Below are positions 8,465 through 16,449 of a stretch of 64,000 nt of DNA, in pieces. The stretch is taken from contig JBGSNZ010000027.1 in assembly GCA_041739345.1 (NCBI GenBank), forward strand, positions 186,001 to 250,000, given 5' to 3'. Position numbers and translations under genes: made by a program. The first letter of the stretch is position 1; every line of letters starts with the position of its first letter. Source of the stretch: DIGJ01 sp041739345 (lineage in GTDB: Bacteria; Bacillota; Clostridia; Lachnospirales; Lachnospiraceae). The notes under the pieces were generated by a model that saw only the letters and a program-made list of their open reading frames with translations, ran no database searches and was not told where the DNA came from.

Positions 8465-8860
8465 ATGAAGATAGAAAATTATGCTTTTGACGGAGAAGGA
8501 ATGCAGCGCGTATTTGAAAATGAAAAATGGACGGTAGGGATTAAAAACTGGAAGCCTGCAAATGATGTTACAGGGATAGATTGTCTAGAACGCCACAATA
8601 AAACAGATGAATTATTTGTGTTGGTATCTGGCTCCTGTACGCTGATATATGCAAATGAAACAGATAAAGGATATGAATTTGAAGCTGTAAAAATGGAACC
8701 TAATAAGGTTTATAATATTCCGGCTACCTTGTGGCATAATACGATTACACGAAAAGATACGAAAATGATTCTGATTGAAGATTCAAATACTTCAATGGAA
8801 AATAGTAATATTTTATCACTTAATCCAGATCAGATTACTTCTGTAAAAGCTCTTGCATAA
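8465..8860 (+). CDS. Small cupin-fold protein
   Basis: The 131-residue protein resembles a single-domain cupin: CLERHNKTDELFVLVSGSCT around residues 41-60 contains the first cupin histidine and glutamate positions, and YNIPATLWHNTI the second histidine. Small cupins beside sugar-acid operons may be isomerases, lyases or sensors. It follows the transketolase by 13 bp with GGAGGAGAC before the ATG and is the last gene before a terminator, so it is the final cistron of the gntR-transporter-transketolase operon. No specific reaction can be assigned from sequence. Confidence 0.7.
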   Translation: MKIENYAFDGEGMQRVFENEKWTVGIKNWKPANDVTGIDCLERHNKTDELFVLVSGSCTLIYANETDKGYEFEAVKMEPNKVYNIPATLWHNTITRKDTKMILIEDSNTSMENSNILSLNPDQITSVKALA

Positions 8861-8917
8861 TATAAAAACACACTACCCTCTTCACCCCTAACCCCCCCTT
8901 GTAGGGCAGTTGTTGTG

Positions 8918-8953
8918 CCGACTGTTTGCTAATAAACAAACAGTCGGTTTTTT
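8918..8953 (+). terminator. Rho-independent terminator of the transporter-transketolase operon
   Basis: CCGACTGTTTG at 8918-8928 pairs with CAAACAGTCGG at 8937-8947 and is followed by six U residues. Confidence 0.92.
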
Positions 8954-9027
8954 AAAAAACTAGAAGTTTGGAAACTATAAAATAGCATTTTTAGGAAATA
9001 GACATCAGAGATTAGGAGAGGATACTC

Positions 9028-9987
9028 ATGAATAAGGTACTAGAAGAAATAAAAAAAATAGGTATTGTTCCGGTAGTAGTATTAAATGATGCAAACGATG
9101 CAAAACCTCTTGCAAAGGCATTGTGTGAAGGAGGACTTCCCTGTGCTGAAGTGACATTCCGTACAGAGGCAGCAGAAGAGTCTATACGAATTATGGTTGA
9201 AAACTACCCTGAGATGTTAGTAGGAGCAGGTACCGTATTAACAATTGAACAGGTAGACCGTGCAGTAAATGCAGGAGCAAAGTTTATCGTCAGTCCTGGT
9301 TTGAATCCTAAAATTGTGAAATATTGTATCGATAAAGGTGTTCCAGTTACGCCAGGTACTTCTAATCCAAGTGATATTGAACAGGCGATAGAGATGGGGC
9401 TGGAAGTAGTAAAGTTTTTCCCGGCAGAAGCTGCGGGTGGGTTAAAAATGATTCAGTCGATGGCGGCGCCATATACGACAATGAAATTTATGCCAACCGG
9501 TGGAATTAATGAAAAAAATATCAATGAATATCTTGCATTTCCTAAAATACTGGCTTGTGGTGGAAGCTGGATGGTAAACAATGACCTTGTGAAAACAGGA
9601 AACTTTGATAAGATAAAGGAACTGACAAAAGAAGCAGTGATGACGATGTTAGGATTTGAACTTAAGCATATTGGTATTAACTGTGAAGATGAAGGAGAAG
9701 CAAAAGATACTGCAAATTTGTTTGGTTCCATGTTTGGAATGAGTGTAAAAGAAGGAAATAGCTCCATCTTTGCAGGAAGTGTTCTAGAAGCAATGAAAAG
9801 GCCTTATTTGGGTAGAAAAGGGCATATTGCAGTTGGAACAAATAGTGTAGAAAGAGCTATTCATTATTTGGAGAACCAGGGCTTCGAATTTGATATGGAA
9901 ACTGCAAAACGGGAAGGCGATTTCATAAAGGCTGTTTATTTTAAGAATGAAATTAGCGGATTTGCAGTACATCTCGTAAGAAAATAG
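9028..9987 (+). CDS. KDPG/KHG aldolase fused to a glyoxalase/VOC-like domain
   Basis: Residues 1-205 form a KDPG aldolase: AEVTFRTEAAE holds the conserved glutamate and EVVKFFPAEAAGG (about residue 128) the Schiff-base lysine; PTGGI binds phosphate. This enzyme splits 2-keto-3-deoxy-6-phosphogluconate into pyruvate and glyceraldehyde 3-phosphate. Residues about 210-319 are an added domain starting ELKHIGINCEDEGEAKDTA with the beta-alpha pattern of the vicinal-oxygen-chelate (glyoxalase/bleomycin resistance) fold, ending FKNEISGFAVHLV. Normal KDPG aldolases are about 210 residues, so this is a fusion. AGGAGAGGATACTC precedes the ATG. The KDG kinase gene follows, completing the uronate route. 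Confidence 0.9.
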   Translation: MNKVLEEIKKIGIVPVVVLNDANDAKPLAKALCEGGLPCAEVTFRTEAAEESIRIMVENYPEMLVGAGTVLTIEQVDRAVNAGAKFIVSPGLNPKIVKYCIDKGVPVTPGTSNPSDIEQAIEMGLEVVKFFPAEAAGGLKMIQSMAAPYTTMKFMPTGGINEKNINEYLAFPKILACGGSWMVNNDLVKTGNFDKIKELTKEAVMTMLGFELKHIGINCEDEGEAKDTANLFGSMFGMSVKEGNSSIFAGSVLEAMKRPYLGRKGHIAVGTNSVERAIHYLENQGFEFDMETAKREGDFIKAVYFKNEISGFAVHLVRK

Positions 9988-10030
9988 AACAATTTATAAT
10001 AAGTATTGTTTGATACGTCGGAGGATAGAT

Positions 10031-11056
10031 ATGGCAAAGAAAATTATTACCTTTGGAGAAATTATGTTACGTCTTGCACCGGAAGGATACTACCGGTTTG
10101 TGCAGGCAGACACCTTTGGAGCAACTTATGGAGGTGGAGAGGCGAATGTAGCAGTGTCTCTTGCAAACTACGGATTTGATGCTAAATTTGCAACCAAACT
10201 TCCGAAACATGAAATTGGTCAGGCTGCAATAAACTCTCTTCGTAAATATGGGGTAGATACCTCTTATATAGCAAGAGGAGGGGACAGGGTAGGTATTTAT
10301 TATCTGGAAAAGGGAGCATCCCAAAGACCTTCTAAAGTGATATATGACAGAGCGGGATCTTCAATTGCTACTGCAAAAGCAAATGATTTCAATTGGAAAG
10401 AAATATTTGATGGAGTGGACTGGTTTCATTTTACAGGAATTACACCGGCTCTTAACGATGAGGTTGCGGCAATCTGCCTGGAAGCATGCAAGGCAGCAAA
10501 AGAAGCAAAAGTCACCATATCCTGTGATTTGAATTATAGAAATAAGCTATGGTCAAAGGAAAAAGCAGGTCAGGTCATGGGAGAACTTTGTAAGTATGTT
10601 GATGTATGTATAGCAAATGAAGAAGATGCATCGGATGTCTTTGGTATCAATGCAGAAAATACAGATGTAAACAGCGGTACGGTAAATCACGAAGGTTATA
10701 AAGCTGTTGCAAAGCAGCTAAAGGATCGTTTTGGCTTTACAAAAGTTGCAATTACATTAAGAGAATCAATATCAGCAAACGATAATCACTGGTCTGCTGT
10801 GTTATATGATGGAACGCACTATCACTTTAGCACAAAGTATGCAATGCATATTGTTGACCGTGTAGGTGGTGGAGATAGTTTTGGAGGAGGTCTCATTGCT
10901 GCATCTTTATCTGGATATGACCCACAAGAAATCATTGAATTTGCTGTTGCAGCATCTTGTTTAAAACACTCCATCGAAGGAGACTTTAATATGGTATCAA
11001 TGGACGAGGTCACAAAGCTTGCAAAAGGTAATGGGTCCGGTCGCGTTCAACGATAA
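10031..11056 (+). CDS. kdgK: 2-keto-3-deoxygluconate kinase (PfkB family)
   Basis: A 341-residue PfkB/ribokinase-family sugar kinase. The family signatures are the N-terminal GGGEANVAVSLANYGF and the C-terminal ATP/anion-hole motif VDRVGGGDSFGGGLIAA, whose aspartate is catalytic. It should phosphorylate 2-keto-3-deoxygluconate at O-6, feeding the aldolase encoded just upstream. The ATG at 10031 is chosen because GGAGGATAGAT precedes it. A second, diverged kinase of identical length follows at 11161. Substrate is inferred from context and from resemblance to KdgK. Confidence 0.88.
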   Translation: MAKKIITFGEIMLRLAPEGYYRFVQADTFGATYGGGEANVAVSLANYGFDAKFATKLPKHEIGQAAINSLRKYGVDTSYIARGGDRVGIYYLEKGASQRPSKVIYDRAGSSIATAKANDFNWKEIFDGVDWFHFTGITPALNDEVAAICLEACKAAKEAKVTISCDLNYRNKLWSKEKAGQVMGELCKYVDVCIANEEDASDVFGINAENTDVNSGTVNHEGYKAVAKQLKDRFGFTKVAITLRESISANDNHWSAVLYDGTHYHFSTKYAMHIVDRVGGGDSFGGGLIAASLSGYDPQEIIEFAVAASCLKHSIEGDFNMVSMDEVTKLAKGNGSGRVQR

Positions 11057-11060
11057 TAGA

Positions 11061-11122
11061 TTACCCCTTTTGCCAGAGGGGTTAACTCCTAAAGAAAGCG
11101 CCACTTAAATGTGGCGTCTTTT
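11061..11122 (+). terminator. Tandem hairpins after kdgK
   Basis: A first hairpin pairs ACCCCT (11063-11068) with AGGGGT (11077-11082). A second pairs CGCCAC (11099-11104) with GTGGCG (11111-11116) and runs into TCTTTT, a typical terminator. The next kinase gene therefore has, at least partly, separate transcription. Confidence 0.75.
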
Positions 11123-11160
11123 ATTAAGAAAAAAGCGTGATTTGTGCAGATAGGAGCGGT

Positions 11161-12186
11161 ATGGAGAATAAAAGCTTTGATATATTAGCGTTAGGTGAAG
11201 TTTTACTAAGATTGTCTCCGCCAAATAATGAGCGAATTGTCGGAGGAGAGATTTTTCAAAAGCAGGTTGGCGGTGCGGAGCTCAACGTAGTTTCTGGGGC
11301 GGCTTTACTGGGTCTTAGAACGGGTATTATTTCAAAATTGCCGGCAAATAACTTAGGAACTTATGCGAAGAACCGGGTAAGATTTGTTGGAGTCAGCGAT
11401 GATTATCTGGTGGACGATAAATCAAAAGATGCCAGACTCGGACTTTATTATTATGAAAATGGTGCATATCCACGAAAGCCGGGAGTTGTGTATGACAGGC
11501 AATTTACTTCTGTTAATACTATAAATTGCAAAGACTTTAAAGAAGAGATGTTTGCATCTTCCAGATGCTTTCACACTACCGGGATAACCTTAGCTCTTAG
11601 CAAGAATTGCAAAGAAACGGCCATTGATATGATAAAGCGATTCAAAGAAAATGGAACTCTTATTTCCTTTGATGTAAATTTTAGAGCCAATCTATGGACT
11701 GGGGAAGAAGCAAGAAGGTGCATCGAGGAAATTCTACCGTTGATAGATATCTTTTTCTGTTCTGAGGATACGGCACGTCTCACTTTCGGAAAAGAAGGAA
11801 CTGCAAAAGCAATTATGAAAAGTTTTGCTGATGAGTATAATATACAAATTATTGCATCAACCCAGCGTATTGTTCATAGCCCGAAGGTTCATACCTTTGG
11901 CTCGATTCTTTATGAAAGAGAAAACGATACTTTCTATGAAGAGGAAGCGTATCGAAACATAGAAGTAGTAGACCGTATTGGAAGCGGGGATGCATATATT
12001 GCAGGTGTATTGTTTGGACTTTTGGCAAACGGTATGGACTGCCAAAAAGCCTTAGAATATGGAAATGCATCTGGTGCTGTGAAAAACACAATACCAGGTG
12101 ATATGAGTTCCTTACAAATAAAAGAAATTAATTCTATCATAAAGGATCATCATACAAGTGGAAAAGTTTTAGAAATGGAACGCTAA
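11161..12186 (+). CDS. Second PfkB-family sugar kinase
   Basis: A 341-residue PfkB kinase, the same length as KdgK next to it but clearly diverged. It has VGGAELNVVSGAALLG near the N-terminus and VDRIGSGDAYIAGVLFG at the catalytic aspartate. TAGGAGCGGT precedes the ATG at 11161; an earlier in-frame ATG at 11137 lacks a good site. As a paralogue of KdgK beside the uronate operon it may be a second KDG kinase or act on another ketose or keto-acid from pectin. The two copies may have arisen by tandem duplication. Confidence 0.85.
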   Translation: MENKSFDILALGEVLLRLSPPNNERIVGGEIFQKQVGGAELNVVSGAALLGLRTGIISKLPANNLGTYAKNRVRFVGVSDDYLVDDKSKDARLGLYYYENGAYPRKPGVVYDRQFTSVNTINCKDFKEEMFASSRCFHTTGITLALSKNCKETAIDMIKRFKENGTLISFDVNFRANLWTGEEARRCIEEILPLIDIFFCSEDTARLTFGKEGTAKAIMKSFADEYNIQIIASTQRIVHSPKVHTFGSILYERENDTFYEEEAYRNIEVVDRIGSGDAYIAGVLFGLLANGMDCQKALEYGNASGAVKNTIPGDMSSLQIKEINSIIKDHHTSGKVLEMER

Positions 12187-12272
12187 TTAATTGAAACAGG
12201 CAACCGAAAATATTCATGTCTTGAGAAGGAGAGAAAGATTCTTGAGTCAGTGAGCATACAAGTTACATTTTT

Positions 12273-12314
12273 CTTTTATATATTTACACCAGATTGGTGC
12301 AAATATATAAAAAG
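12273..12314. terminator. Long AT-rich hairpin after the second kinase
   Basis: CTTTTATATATTTACACC at 12273-12290 pairs, with one mismatch, with GGTGCAAATATATAAAAAG at 12296-12314 around AGATT. The T-rich stretch before it and A-rich stretch after it mean it would end transcription best on the minus strand; on the plus strand it may serve as a weak terminator or 3' stabiliser. The rest of 12187-12353 shows nothing else recognisable. Confidence 0.5.
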
Positions 12315-12353
12315 ATATAATAAAATACATAAAAATCCAATTTCAAAAAACAC

Positions 12354-12382
12354 TTGAAATCCCACAAATAAAGCGTTATAAT
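12354..12382 (+). promoter_or_regulatory. Promoter of ribU
   Basis: TTGAAA at 12354-12359 and TATAAT at 12377-12382 are separated by 17 bp. Transcription would start about 20-25 nt before the FMN riboswitch. Confidence 0.85.
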
Positions 12383-12409
12383 AACTTACGTAAACATAAC
12401 TTAATAAGT

Positions 12410-12523
12410 AAAGTTCTTCGGGGCAGGGTGTAATTCCCGATCGGCGGTATAGTCCGCGAGCTAGTAATAGCTGATTTGGTGCGATTCCAAAACCGACAGT
12501 AAAGTCTGGATGAGAGAAGAAGA
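12410..12523 (+). ncRNA. FMN riboswitch (RFN element)
   Basis: The conserved parts of the RFN element are all readable: CTTCGGGGCAGGGTG, AATTCCCGATCGGCGGT, AGTCCGCGAGC, TGATTTGGTG, ATTCCAAAACCGACAGTA and AGTCTGGATGAGAGAAGA. These form the six-helix junction that binds FMN. A terminator hairpin lies 45 nt downstream and the regulated gene is a riboflavin transporter, so FMN should switch off riboflavin uptake by premature termination. Confidence 0.97.
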
Positions 12524-12567
12524 ATGAATAAGACTTAATTTTTAGTCTTATTTCTGTTCGAATCATT

Positions 12568-12598
12568 AGCTCCGAAATATATTTTCGGGGCTTTTTTT
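12568..12598 (+). terminator. Riboswitch-controlled terminator in ribU leader
   Basis: AGCTCCGAAA pairs with TTTCGGGGCT around TATAT and is followed by a run of seven T. A small upstream hairpin (AGACTTAATTTTTAGTCT) may take part in the antiterminator switch. Confidence 0.88.
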
Positions 12599-12701
12599 AC
12601 GCGTGCAGGGTTTCATTATTTGCCGCGTGAAGCAGAGAAGAACTTTCCTTAACTATTTATTTTGTAGCCATAAGGCTCAGAAAAGAAAAGGAGAGAAAAA
12701 A

Positions 12702-13313
12702 ATGACAGAAATGACAAAAACTCAAACAAAAACAGGAACAATGTTTTCCACAAAACAGATGGTGATGTTAGCATTACTATCTGCACTTGCATATGTACTT
12801 ATGCTGATACCAATACCTTTTAAATTTTTAGGCTTTTTGGAGCTGGAATTTAGTGATGTTCCTGCTATCGTTGCGACTTTGATCTACGGTCCTCTTGCTG
12901 GAGTGGTAGTCGAATTTATTAAGAATTTTATCAAGGCTATTACAGCAACATCAACCGGTGGGGTTGGAGAATTAGCGAACTTTGCAATTATTTCTGGATT
13001 TATCGTTCCACTTGGTCTTTTATTTAGAAAGCTAAAGAACAAACATAAAGCAGTCATTTCATTTGCCACTGCTATTGTTGGTTTTATGGTAGCAGGAATT
13101 TTAGTAAACTATTTTGTAACGGTTCCACTTTATGCAACCCTATTTGGTGGAATGGAGGTTGTAGTTGGAGCAGCATCTGCCACAGTGCCAGCAATCAAGG
13201 ATTTAGCTACCATTGTAATCCTTGGGATAACACCATTTAACTTAGTAAAGGGCATCGTTATTTCCGTGACAGGATATTTTGTTTACAAGGCATTTCATAA
13301 AGTAATCGAGTAA
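12702..13313 (+). CDS. ribU: Riboflavin ECF transporter, substrate-binding subunit
   Basis: The 203-residue membrane protein has the RibU features: several hydrophobic helices and the segment LELEFSDVPAIVATLIYGPL followed by AGVVVEFIKNF, in which acidic and aromatic residues line the riboflavin site. RibU binds riboflavin and works with the shared EcfT/EcfA energising module, encoded elsewhere. The ATG at 12702 follows AAAAGGAGAGAAAAAA. Control by the FMN riboswitch directly upstream confirms the assignment. A terminator follows the gene. Confidence 0.95.
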   Translation: MTEMTKTQTKTGTMFSTKQMVMLALLSALAYVLMLIPIPFKFLGFLELEFSDVPAIVATLIYGPLAGVVVEFIKNFIKAITATSTGGVGELANFAIISGFIVPLGLLFRKLKNKHKAVISFATAIVGFMVAGILVNYFVTVPLYATLFGGMEVVVGAASATVPAIKDLATIVILGITPFNLVKGIVISVTGYFVYKAFHKVIE

Positions 13314-13332
13314 AATATATAGTAAGAAAAAG

Positions 13333-13382
13333 AGCCTCCTTGGTGGAAATTGGTAAATTTCACCAAGGGGGTTCTATTTTTA
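13333..13382 (+). terminator. Terminator of ribU
   Basis: CCTCCTTGGTG (13335-13346 region) pairs with CACCAAGGGGG and is followed by a T-rich stretch ending in TTTTT. Confidence 0.85.
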
Positions 13383-13468
13383 CAATTTAGTTGAAAACGC
13401 AAAAAAACTGTTGTACACTGATGTAGTAGGTACATAAGCTAGATTGTAAAAGAAGGCGGGGACCGAGT

Positions 13469-13822
13469 ATGAAGATGGAAAACAGAAGTGAACTAAAGGA
13501 TGTAGGTATAAATTTGGAAACTGGACTTGAACGCTTTGTTGGAAATGAATCCCTATTCATTGATTTTCTAAAAAAATTTCCATACGATTCAAGCTATAAC
13601 AAGATGGCAGCAGAACTTAATAAAAAAAGCTGTGAAGAGGCATACAAAGCAGCCCATACATTAAAAGGAGTTGCGGGAAATTTATCACTCGACAGGCTGT
13701 ATAAAAGAATGATTCCACTCGTAGAAGCTCTTCGAAAGGGGAAACTAGAGGAAGCGAACTCGTTATACGGTGCAGTTAAGGAAAGCTATGATGAAATAGT
13801 AGAAGCATTGAATCGTTTATAA
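13469..13822 (+). CDS. Hpt (histidine phosphotransfer) domain protein
   Basis: The 117-residue protein is a stand-alone Hpt domain. The phospho-accepting motif AAHTLKGVAGNL lies near residues 61-72, and the whole chain is predicted to be a helical bundle. Hpt proteins relay phosphate between hybrid sensor kinases and response regulators. GGCGGGGA precedes the ATG. It stands alone between two terminators, so its partners are elsewhere in the genome. Confidence 0.88.
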   Translation: MKMENRSELKDVGINLETGLERFVGNESLFIDFLKKFPYDSSYNKMAAELNKKSCEEAYKAAHTLKGVAGNLSLDRLYKRMIPLVEALRKGKLEEANSLYGAVKESYDEIVEALNRL

Positions 13823-13850
13823 TTACATACTAAATTAAATACGTGATACT

Positions 13851-13892
13851 GGCTGAAACAATGGTGTTTTATACTTGTTTCAGCCTTTTTTT
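13851..13892 (+). terminator. Terminator of the Hpt gene
   Basis: GGCTGAAACAA (13851-13861) pairs with TTGTTTCAGCC (13875-13885), followed by seven T. Confidence 0.93.
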
Positions 13893-13968
13893 GCGTTGCA
13901 ATTAATTTTTGCATTGATTTTATGATATAGTTAAGGATACAATAACAATAAAAAAGGAGAATTTGACA

Positions 13969-14595
13969 ATGAAAGTTTTGTTAATAAATGGAAGTTCAAG
14001 AAGCAATGGTTGTACCTTTACGGCACTATCGGAGATAGCGAATGTTTTGGAAGAAAACGGTATATCAAGTGAAATTATTCAAGTTGGTAATCGACCAGTG
14101 AATGATTGTATCGCCTGTGGTAAATGTAAAACACTTGATAATGCTTGTATTTTTAATGATGATTTAGTAAATGAAGTAATTAAAAAGGCAGAAGAGGCAG
14201 ATGGATTTATTTTTGGTACTCCAGTATATTATGCACATCCAAGCGGAAGAATCCTTTCTGCACTAGACCGAATTTTTTATGCAGGGAAAAATGCATTTGC
14301 ACATAAACCGGGAGCGGCAATTGCCTCAGCAAGAAGAGCTGGTACTACCGCATCCATTGACGTATTAAATAAGTATTTTACTATTTCAGAAATGCCAGTA
14401 ATTTCTTCCTCCTATTGGAATATGGTACATGGAAATACGCCAGAGGAAGTAAGACAGGACTTAGAAGGGCTTCATACGATGCGTAATTTAGCAGAGAATA
14501 TGGCATGGGTTTTAAAATGTATCGAAGCAGGAAAGGAAAAAGGCATTTGTAAACCGGAACATACACAGTCGGTTCGTACGAATTTTATTCGTTAG
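13969..14595 (+). CDS. Flavodoxin-fold NAD(P)H-dependent reductase
   Basis: The 208-residue protein has the FMN-binding loop GSSRSNGCTFTAL after the first beta strand, a CIACGKC motif near residue 47 as in iron-sulfur flavoproteins and related reductases, and GTPVYYAHPSGRI near residue 80. These mark the flavodoxin-like FMN reductase superfamily. The enzyme would reduce a quinone, azo or metal substrate in the cytoplasm; the real substrate is unknown. The ATG at 13969 follows AAAAAGGAGAATTTGACA. It is probably cotranscribed with the PCC-domain gene 27 bp downstream. Confidence 0.85.
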   Translation: MKVLLINGSSRSNGCTFTALSEIANVLEENGISSEIIQVGNRPVNDCIACGKCKTLDNACIFNDDLVNEVIKKAEEADGFIFGTPVYYAHPSGRILSALDRIFYAGKNAFAHKPGAAIASARRAGTTASIDVLNKYFTISEMPVISSSYWNMVHGNTPEEVRQDLEGLHTMRNLAENMAWVLKCIEAGKEKGICKPEHTQSVRTNFIR

Positions 14596-14622
14596 GTGTG
14601 AGAAAAAGGAAGTAGGAAGTAT

Positions 14623-15048
14623 ATGGACTATAAAAGATTTAACCAAACAATAATTTTAAGAATTGATGCTGGTGAAGAAATTTTGGAGCAGCTCAAGGTT
14701 GTTGCAACGAAAGAACATATTAAATTGGCAAATATTAATGCCTTAGGTGCAATAAATGAATTTACGATAGGTGTTTTTGATACGGATGAGAAAAGGTATT
14801 ATGCAAACGAGTTCAAAGGAACCTATGAAATTGTATCGCTATCAGGAACCATTTCTACGATGGAGCAGGAATACTATGCACATCTTCATCTTAGTGCAGG
14901 TGATGCAGATGGAAAAGTATTTGGTGGTCATTTAAACAAAGCGGTAGTCAGTGCTACTTGTGAAATGGTGATTACTGTTATTGATGGTATTGTAGAAAGA
15001 AAATTCAGTGAAGATGTAGGACTGAATCTGTTTGAGTTCTGTGATTAA
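14623..15048 (+). CDS. PCC/DUF296-domain protein
   Basis: The 141-residue protein is a stand-alone PCC (plants and prokaryotes conserved) domain, once called DUF296. It shows EEILEQLKVVATKEHI, ANINALGAINEFTIGVFD, the histidine pair in YAHLHLSAGD and GGHLNKAVVSATCEM. Bacterial members form trimers and some bind metal at the histidines; plant relatives are joined to AT-hooks. Its cellular role is not established. It follows the flavodoxin-like gene and precedes a strong terminator. Confidence 0.85.
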   Translation: MDYKRFNQTIILRIDAGEEILEQLKVVATKEHIKLANINALGAINEFTIGVFDTDEKRYYANEFKGTYEIVSLSGTISTMEQEYYAHLHLSAGDADGKVFGGHLNKAVVSATCEMVITVIDGIVERKFSEDVGLNLFEFCD

Positions 15049-15082
15049 ATTAGTGAACTTAAGAATACAGATTTAAACTTAA

Positions 15083-15133
15083 GGGGTCGTTGCAAAAATC
15101 AGAAGAAACCTTCATTTTGCAACGACCCTTTTT
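15083..15133 (+). terminator. Terminator of the reductase-PCC operon
   Basis: GGGTCGTTGCAAAA pairs with TTTTGCAACGACCC and is followed by five or more T. Confidence 0.92.
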
Positions 15134-15168
15134 AAGCTACCAATTGAGAACGAATATCAATAATATTC

Positions 15169-15228
15169 TTGACAAAGATTTGTAGTTAGATTATACTAAC
15201 CTTGAAAACAAAATGATATTCATTATCA
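15169..15228 (+). promoter_or_regulatory. Promoter with metal-regulator dyad and Fur box
   Basis: TTGACA (15169-15174) and TATACT (15192-15197) are 17 bp apart. The dyad GTTAG-ATTATA-CTAAC (15185-15200) overlaps the -10 box and is nearly identical to one in front of the ZIP transporter at 16481-16498. Just downstream, AAATGATATTCATTATCA (15211-15228) matches most of the 19-bp Fur box. Both positions suit repression of the Fur-family gene, including autoregulation. Confidence 0.75.
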
Positions 15229-15283
15229 AATAGAAAGAGGATAGTAAGATGCCTTTAGCAATGGTAAAGAAGGAGGTATTGTT

Positions 15284-15772
15284 ATGGATGATAATCAAGG
15301 AAAATCGGAAAAAAAGAAAGTTTATGAAACTCGAAGTTATCATAGAACGCAAATGCAAAAGGAAGGAATTATCGAGAAACTTAAGGAAAGAGGTTGCAGA
15401 ATTACAAAACAGCGACTGAACCTTATTGATATTATATTAGAAAATGACTGTTCTTGCTGCAAGGAAATTTATTATAAGGCTGCCAAAATTGATCATAAAA
15501 TTGGGACAGCAACGGTATACCGCATGGTTAATATGCTAGAGGAGATAGGTGCAATTAATAGAAAAAACATGTACAAAGTAGCCTATTCTGAATATTGTCC
15601 GATGGAGGATGCATGTAGAGTAATCCTAGATGATGAGACGACATATAATTTGTCTGCGAGGGAATGGAATGCGGTCATAAAATCTGGTCTTACCGCATTT
15701 GGATACCTATCAGATCAAAGCATTAAGTCAATCACGGTGAAAGGATGCGAATGTAAAGGATACAAAGGATAA
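15284..15772 (+). CDS. Fur-family metal-dependent repressor
   Basis: The 162-residue protein has the Fur winged-helix (about residues 30-105: RGCRITKQRLNLIDIILEND, then HKIGTATVYRMVNMLEEIGA). Its C-terminal half is divergent: it lacks the usual HHDHLIC histidine cluster and instead ends in cysteine motifs CCKE, CPMEDAC and CECKG, which may bind metal differently. AAGGAGGTATTGTT precedes the ATG. The promoter carries a Fur-like box, so it probably controls itself. Whether it senses iron, zinc, manganese or peroxide cannot be decided from sequence. Confidence 0.85.
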   Translation: MDDNQGKSEKKKVYETRSYHRTQMQKEGIIEKLKERGCRITKQRLNLIDIILENDCSCCKEIYYKAAKIDHKIGTATVYRMVNMLEEIGAINRKNMYKVAYSEYCPMEDACRVILDDETTYNLSAREWNAVIKSGLTAFGYLSDQSIKSITVKGCECKGYKG

Positions 15773-15777
15773 AGAAA

Positions 15778-16389
15778 CTACAACATTTGATAGAATAATT
15801 CAATGTTTTTGTGTTCTAAAAATGGATCTGCATTTGTTCTGCCCATGCGATCGCACCAACCTAATAAAGCAATATCATTTATATTTGTTTGCTTTTTCAG
15901 TCCATCTATATCACCGTACGGAAGTCTTTTTGTCACATATAGAAGATGCATATGATAACGAACTAAATTTACAATTGTTTCTGCTAACGCCACATCAAGA
16001 GCAAATTCTTCGAGGAACAGTTTTGCAAGGCCCGCTCCTACGGTATCATGGTCATAGGAAGTAATTCTACCTTTTCGTATTCGTGTTGTTTTAGATTTTC
16101 CAATATCATGTAAGAGAGCTCCCCACATAAATGCCTTTGAATCGGAGCTGTTTTTCTTCACTTTCGAAGCTTCATTTATGACAAGCATAGTATGTTCCCA
16201 GGCATCGCCCTCTGGATGGTATTTGGGTGATTGTGGTACCCCTTTTAATGAATATATAAATTGAAAGGGATATTCACGAAAGAGAGGGGTATTACTAATC
16301 TCATTTAAGTAAAGAGAAGGTTTATCATCGTTCATCAGGTGAAAATCAATTTCTTTAAATAATTCTTGTTTATTCATCGTTGTAATCAT
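15778..16389 (-). CDS. HD-domain phosphohydrolase
   Basis: The 203-residue protein on the minus strand has the HD metal site HDIGKSKT near residue 90, preceded by a conserved histidine (WEHTMLVI) and followed by HDTVGAGLAK and VRYHMHLLY. HD proteins of this size hydrolyse nucleotides or cyclic nucleotides; some are CCA-adding-associated or tRNA nucleotidyltransferase-like HD domains. It ends 5 bp from the convergent Fur-family gene. An alternative ATG lies four codons inside at 16377. Substrate unknown. Confidence 0.82.
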   Translation of the reverse strand: MITTMNKQELFKEIDFHLMNDDKPSLYLNEISNTPLFREYPFQFIYSLKGVPQSPKYHPEGDAWEHTMLVINEASKVKKNSSDSKAFMWGALLHDIGKSKTTRIRKGRITSYDHDTVGAGLAKLFLEEFALDVALAETIVNLVRYHMHLLYVTKRLPYGDIDGLKKQTNINDIALLGWCDRMGRTNADPFLEHKNIELFYQML

Positions 16390-16449
16390 CCTTAATTCTA
16401 CTATGTTTTAGTATTATTATCTCATTTTATTCGAAAGTTATTTATGTTA

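Noticed and set aside
12603..12701. Longer N-terminus of RibU from a GTG at 12603
   Set aside because: The extra 33 residues are basic and not part of the RibU fold, and would start right after the riboswitch terminator; AAAAGGAGAGAAAAAA fits ATG 12702.
15250..15283. Possible upstream start ATG before the Fur-family gene
   Set aside because: It is out of frame with the Fur-family protein and reads into unrelated sequence; AAGGAGGTATTGTT clearly serves the ATG at 15284.
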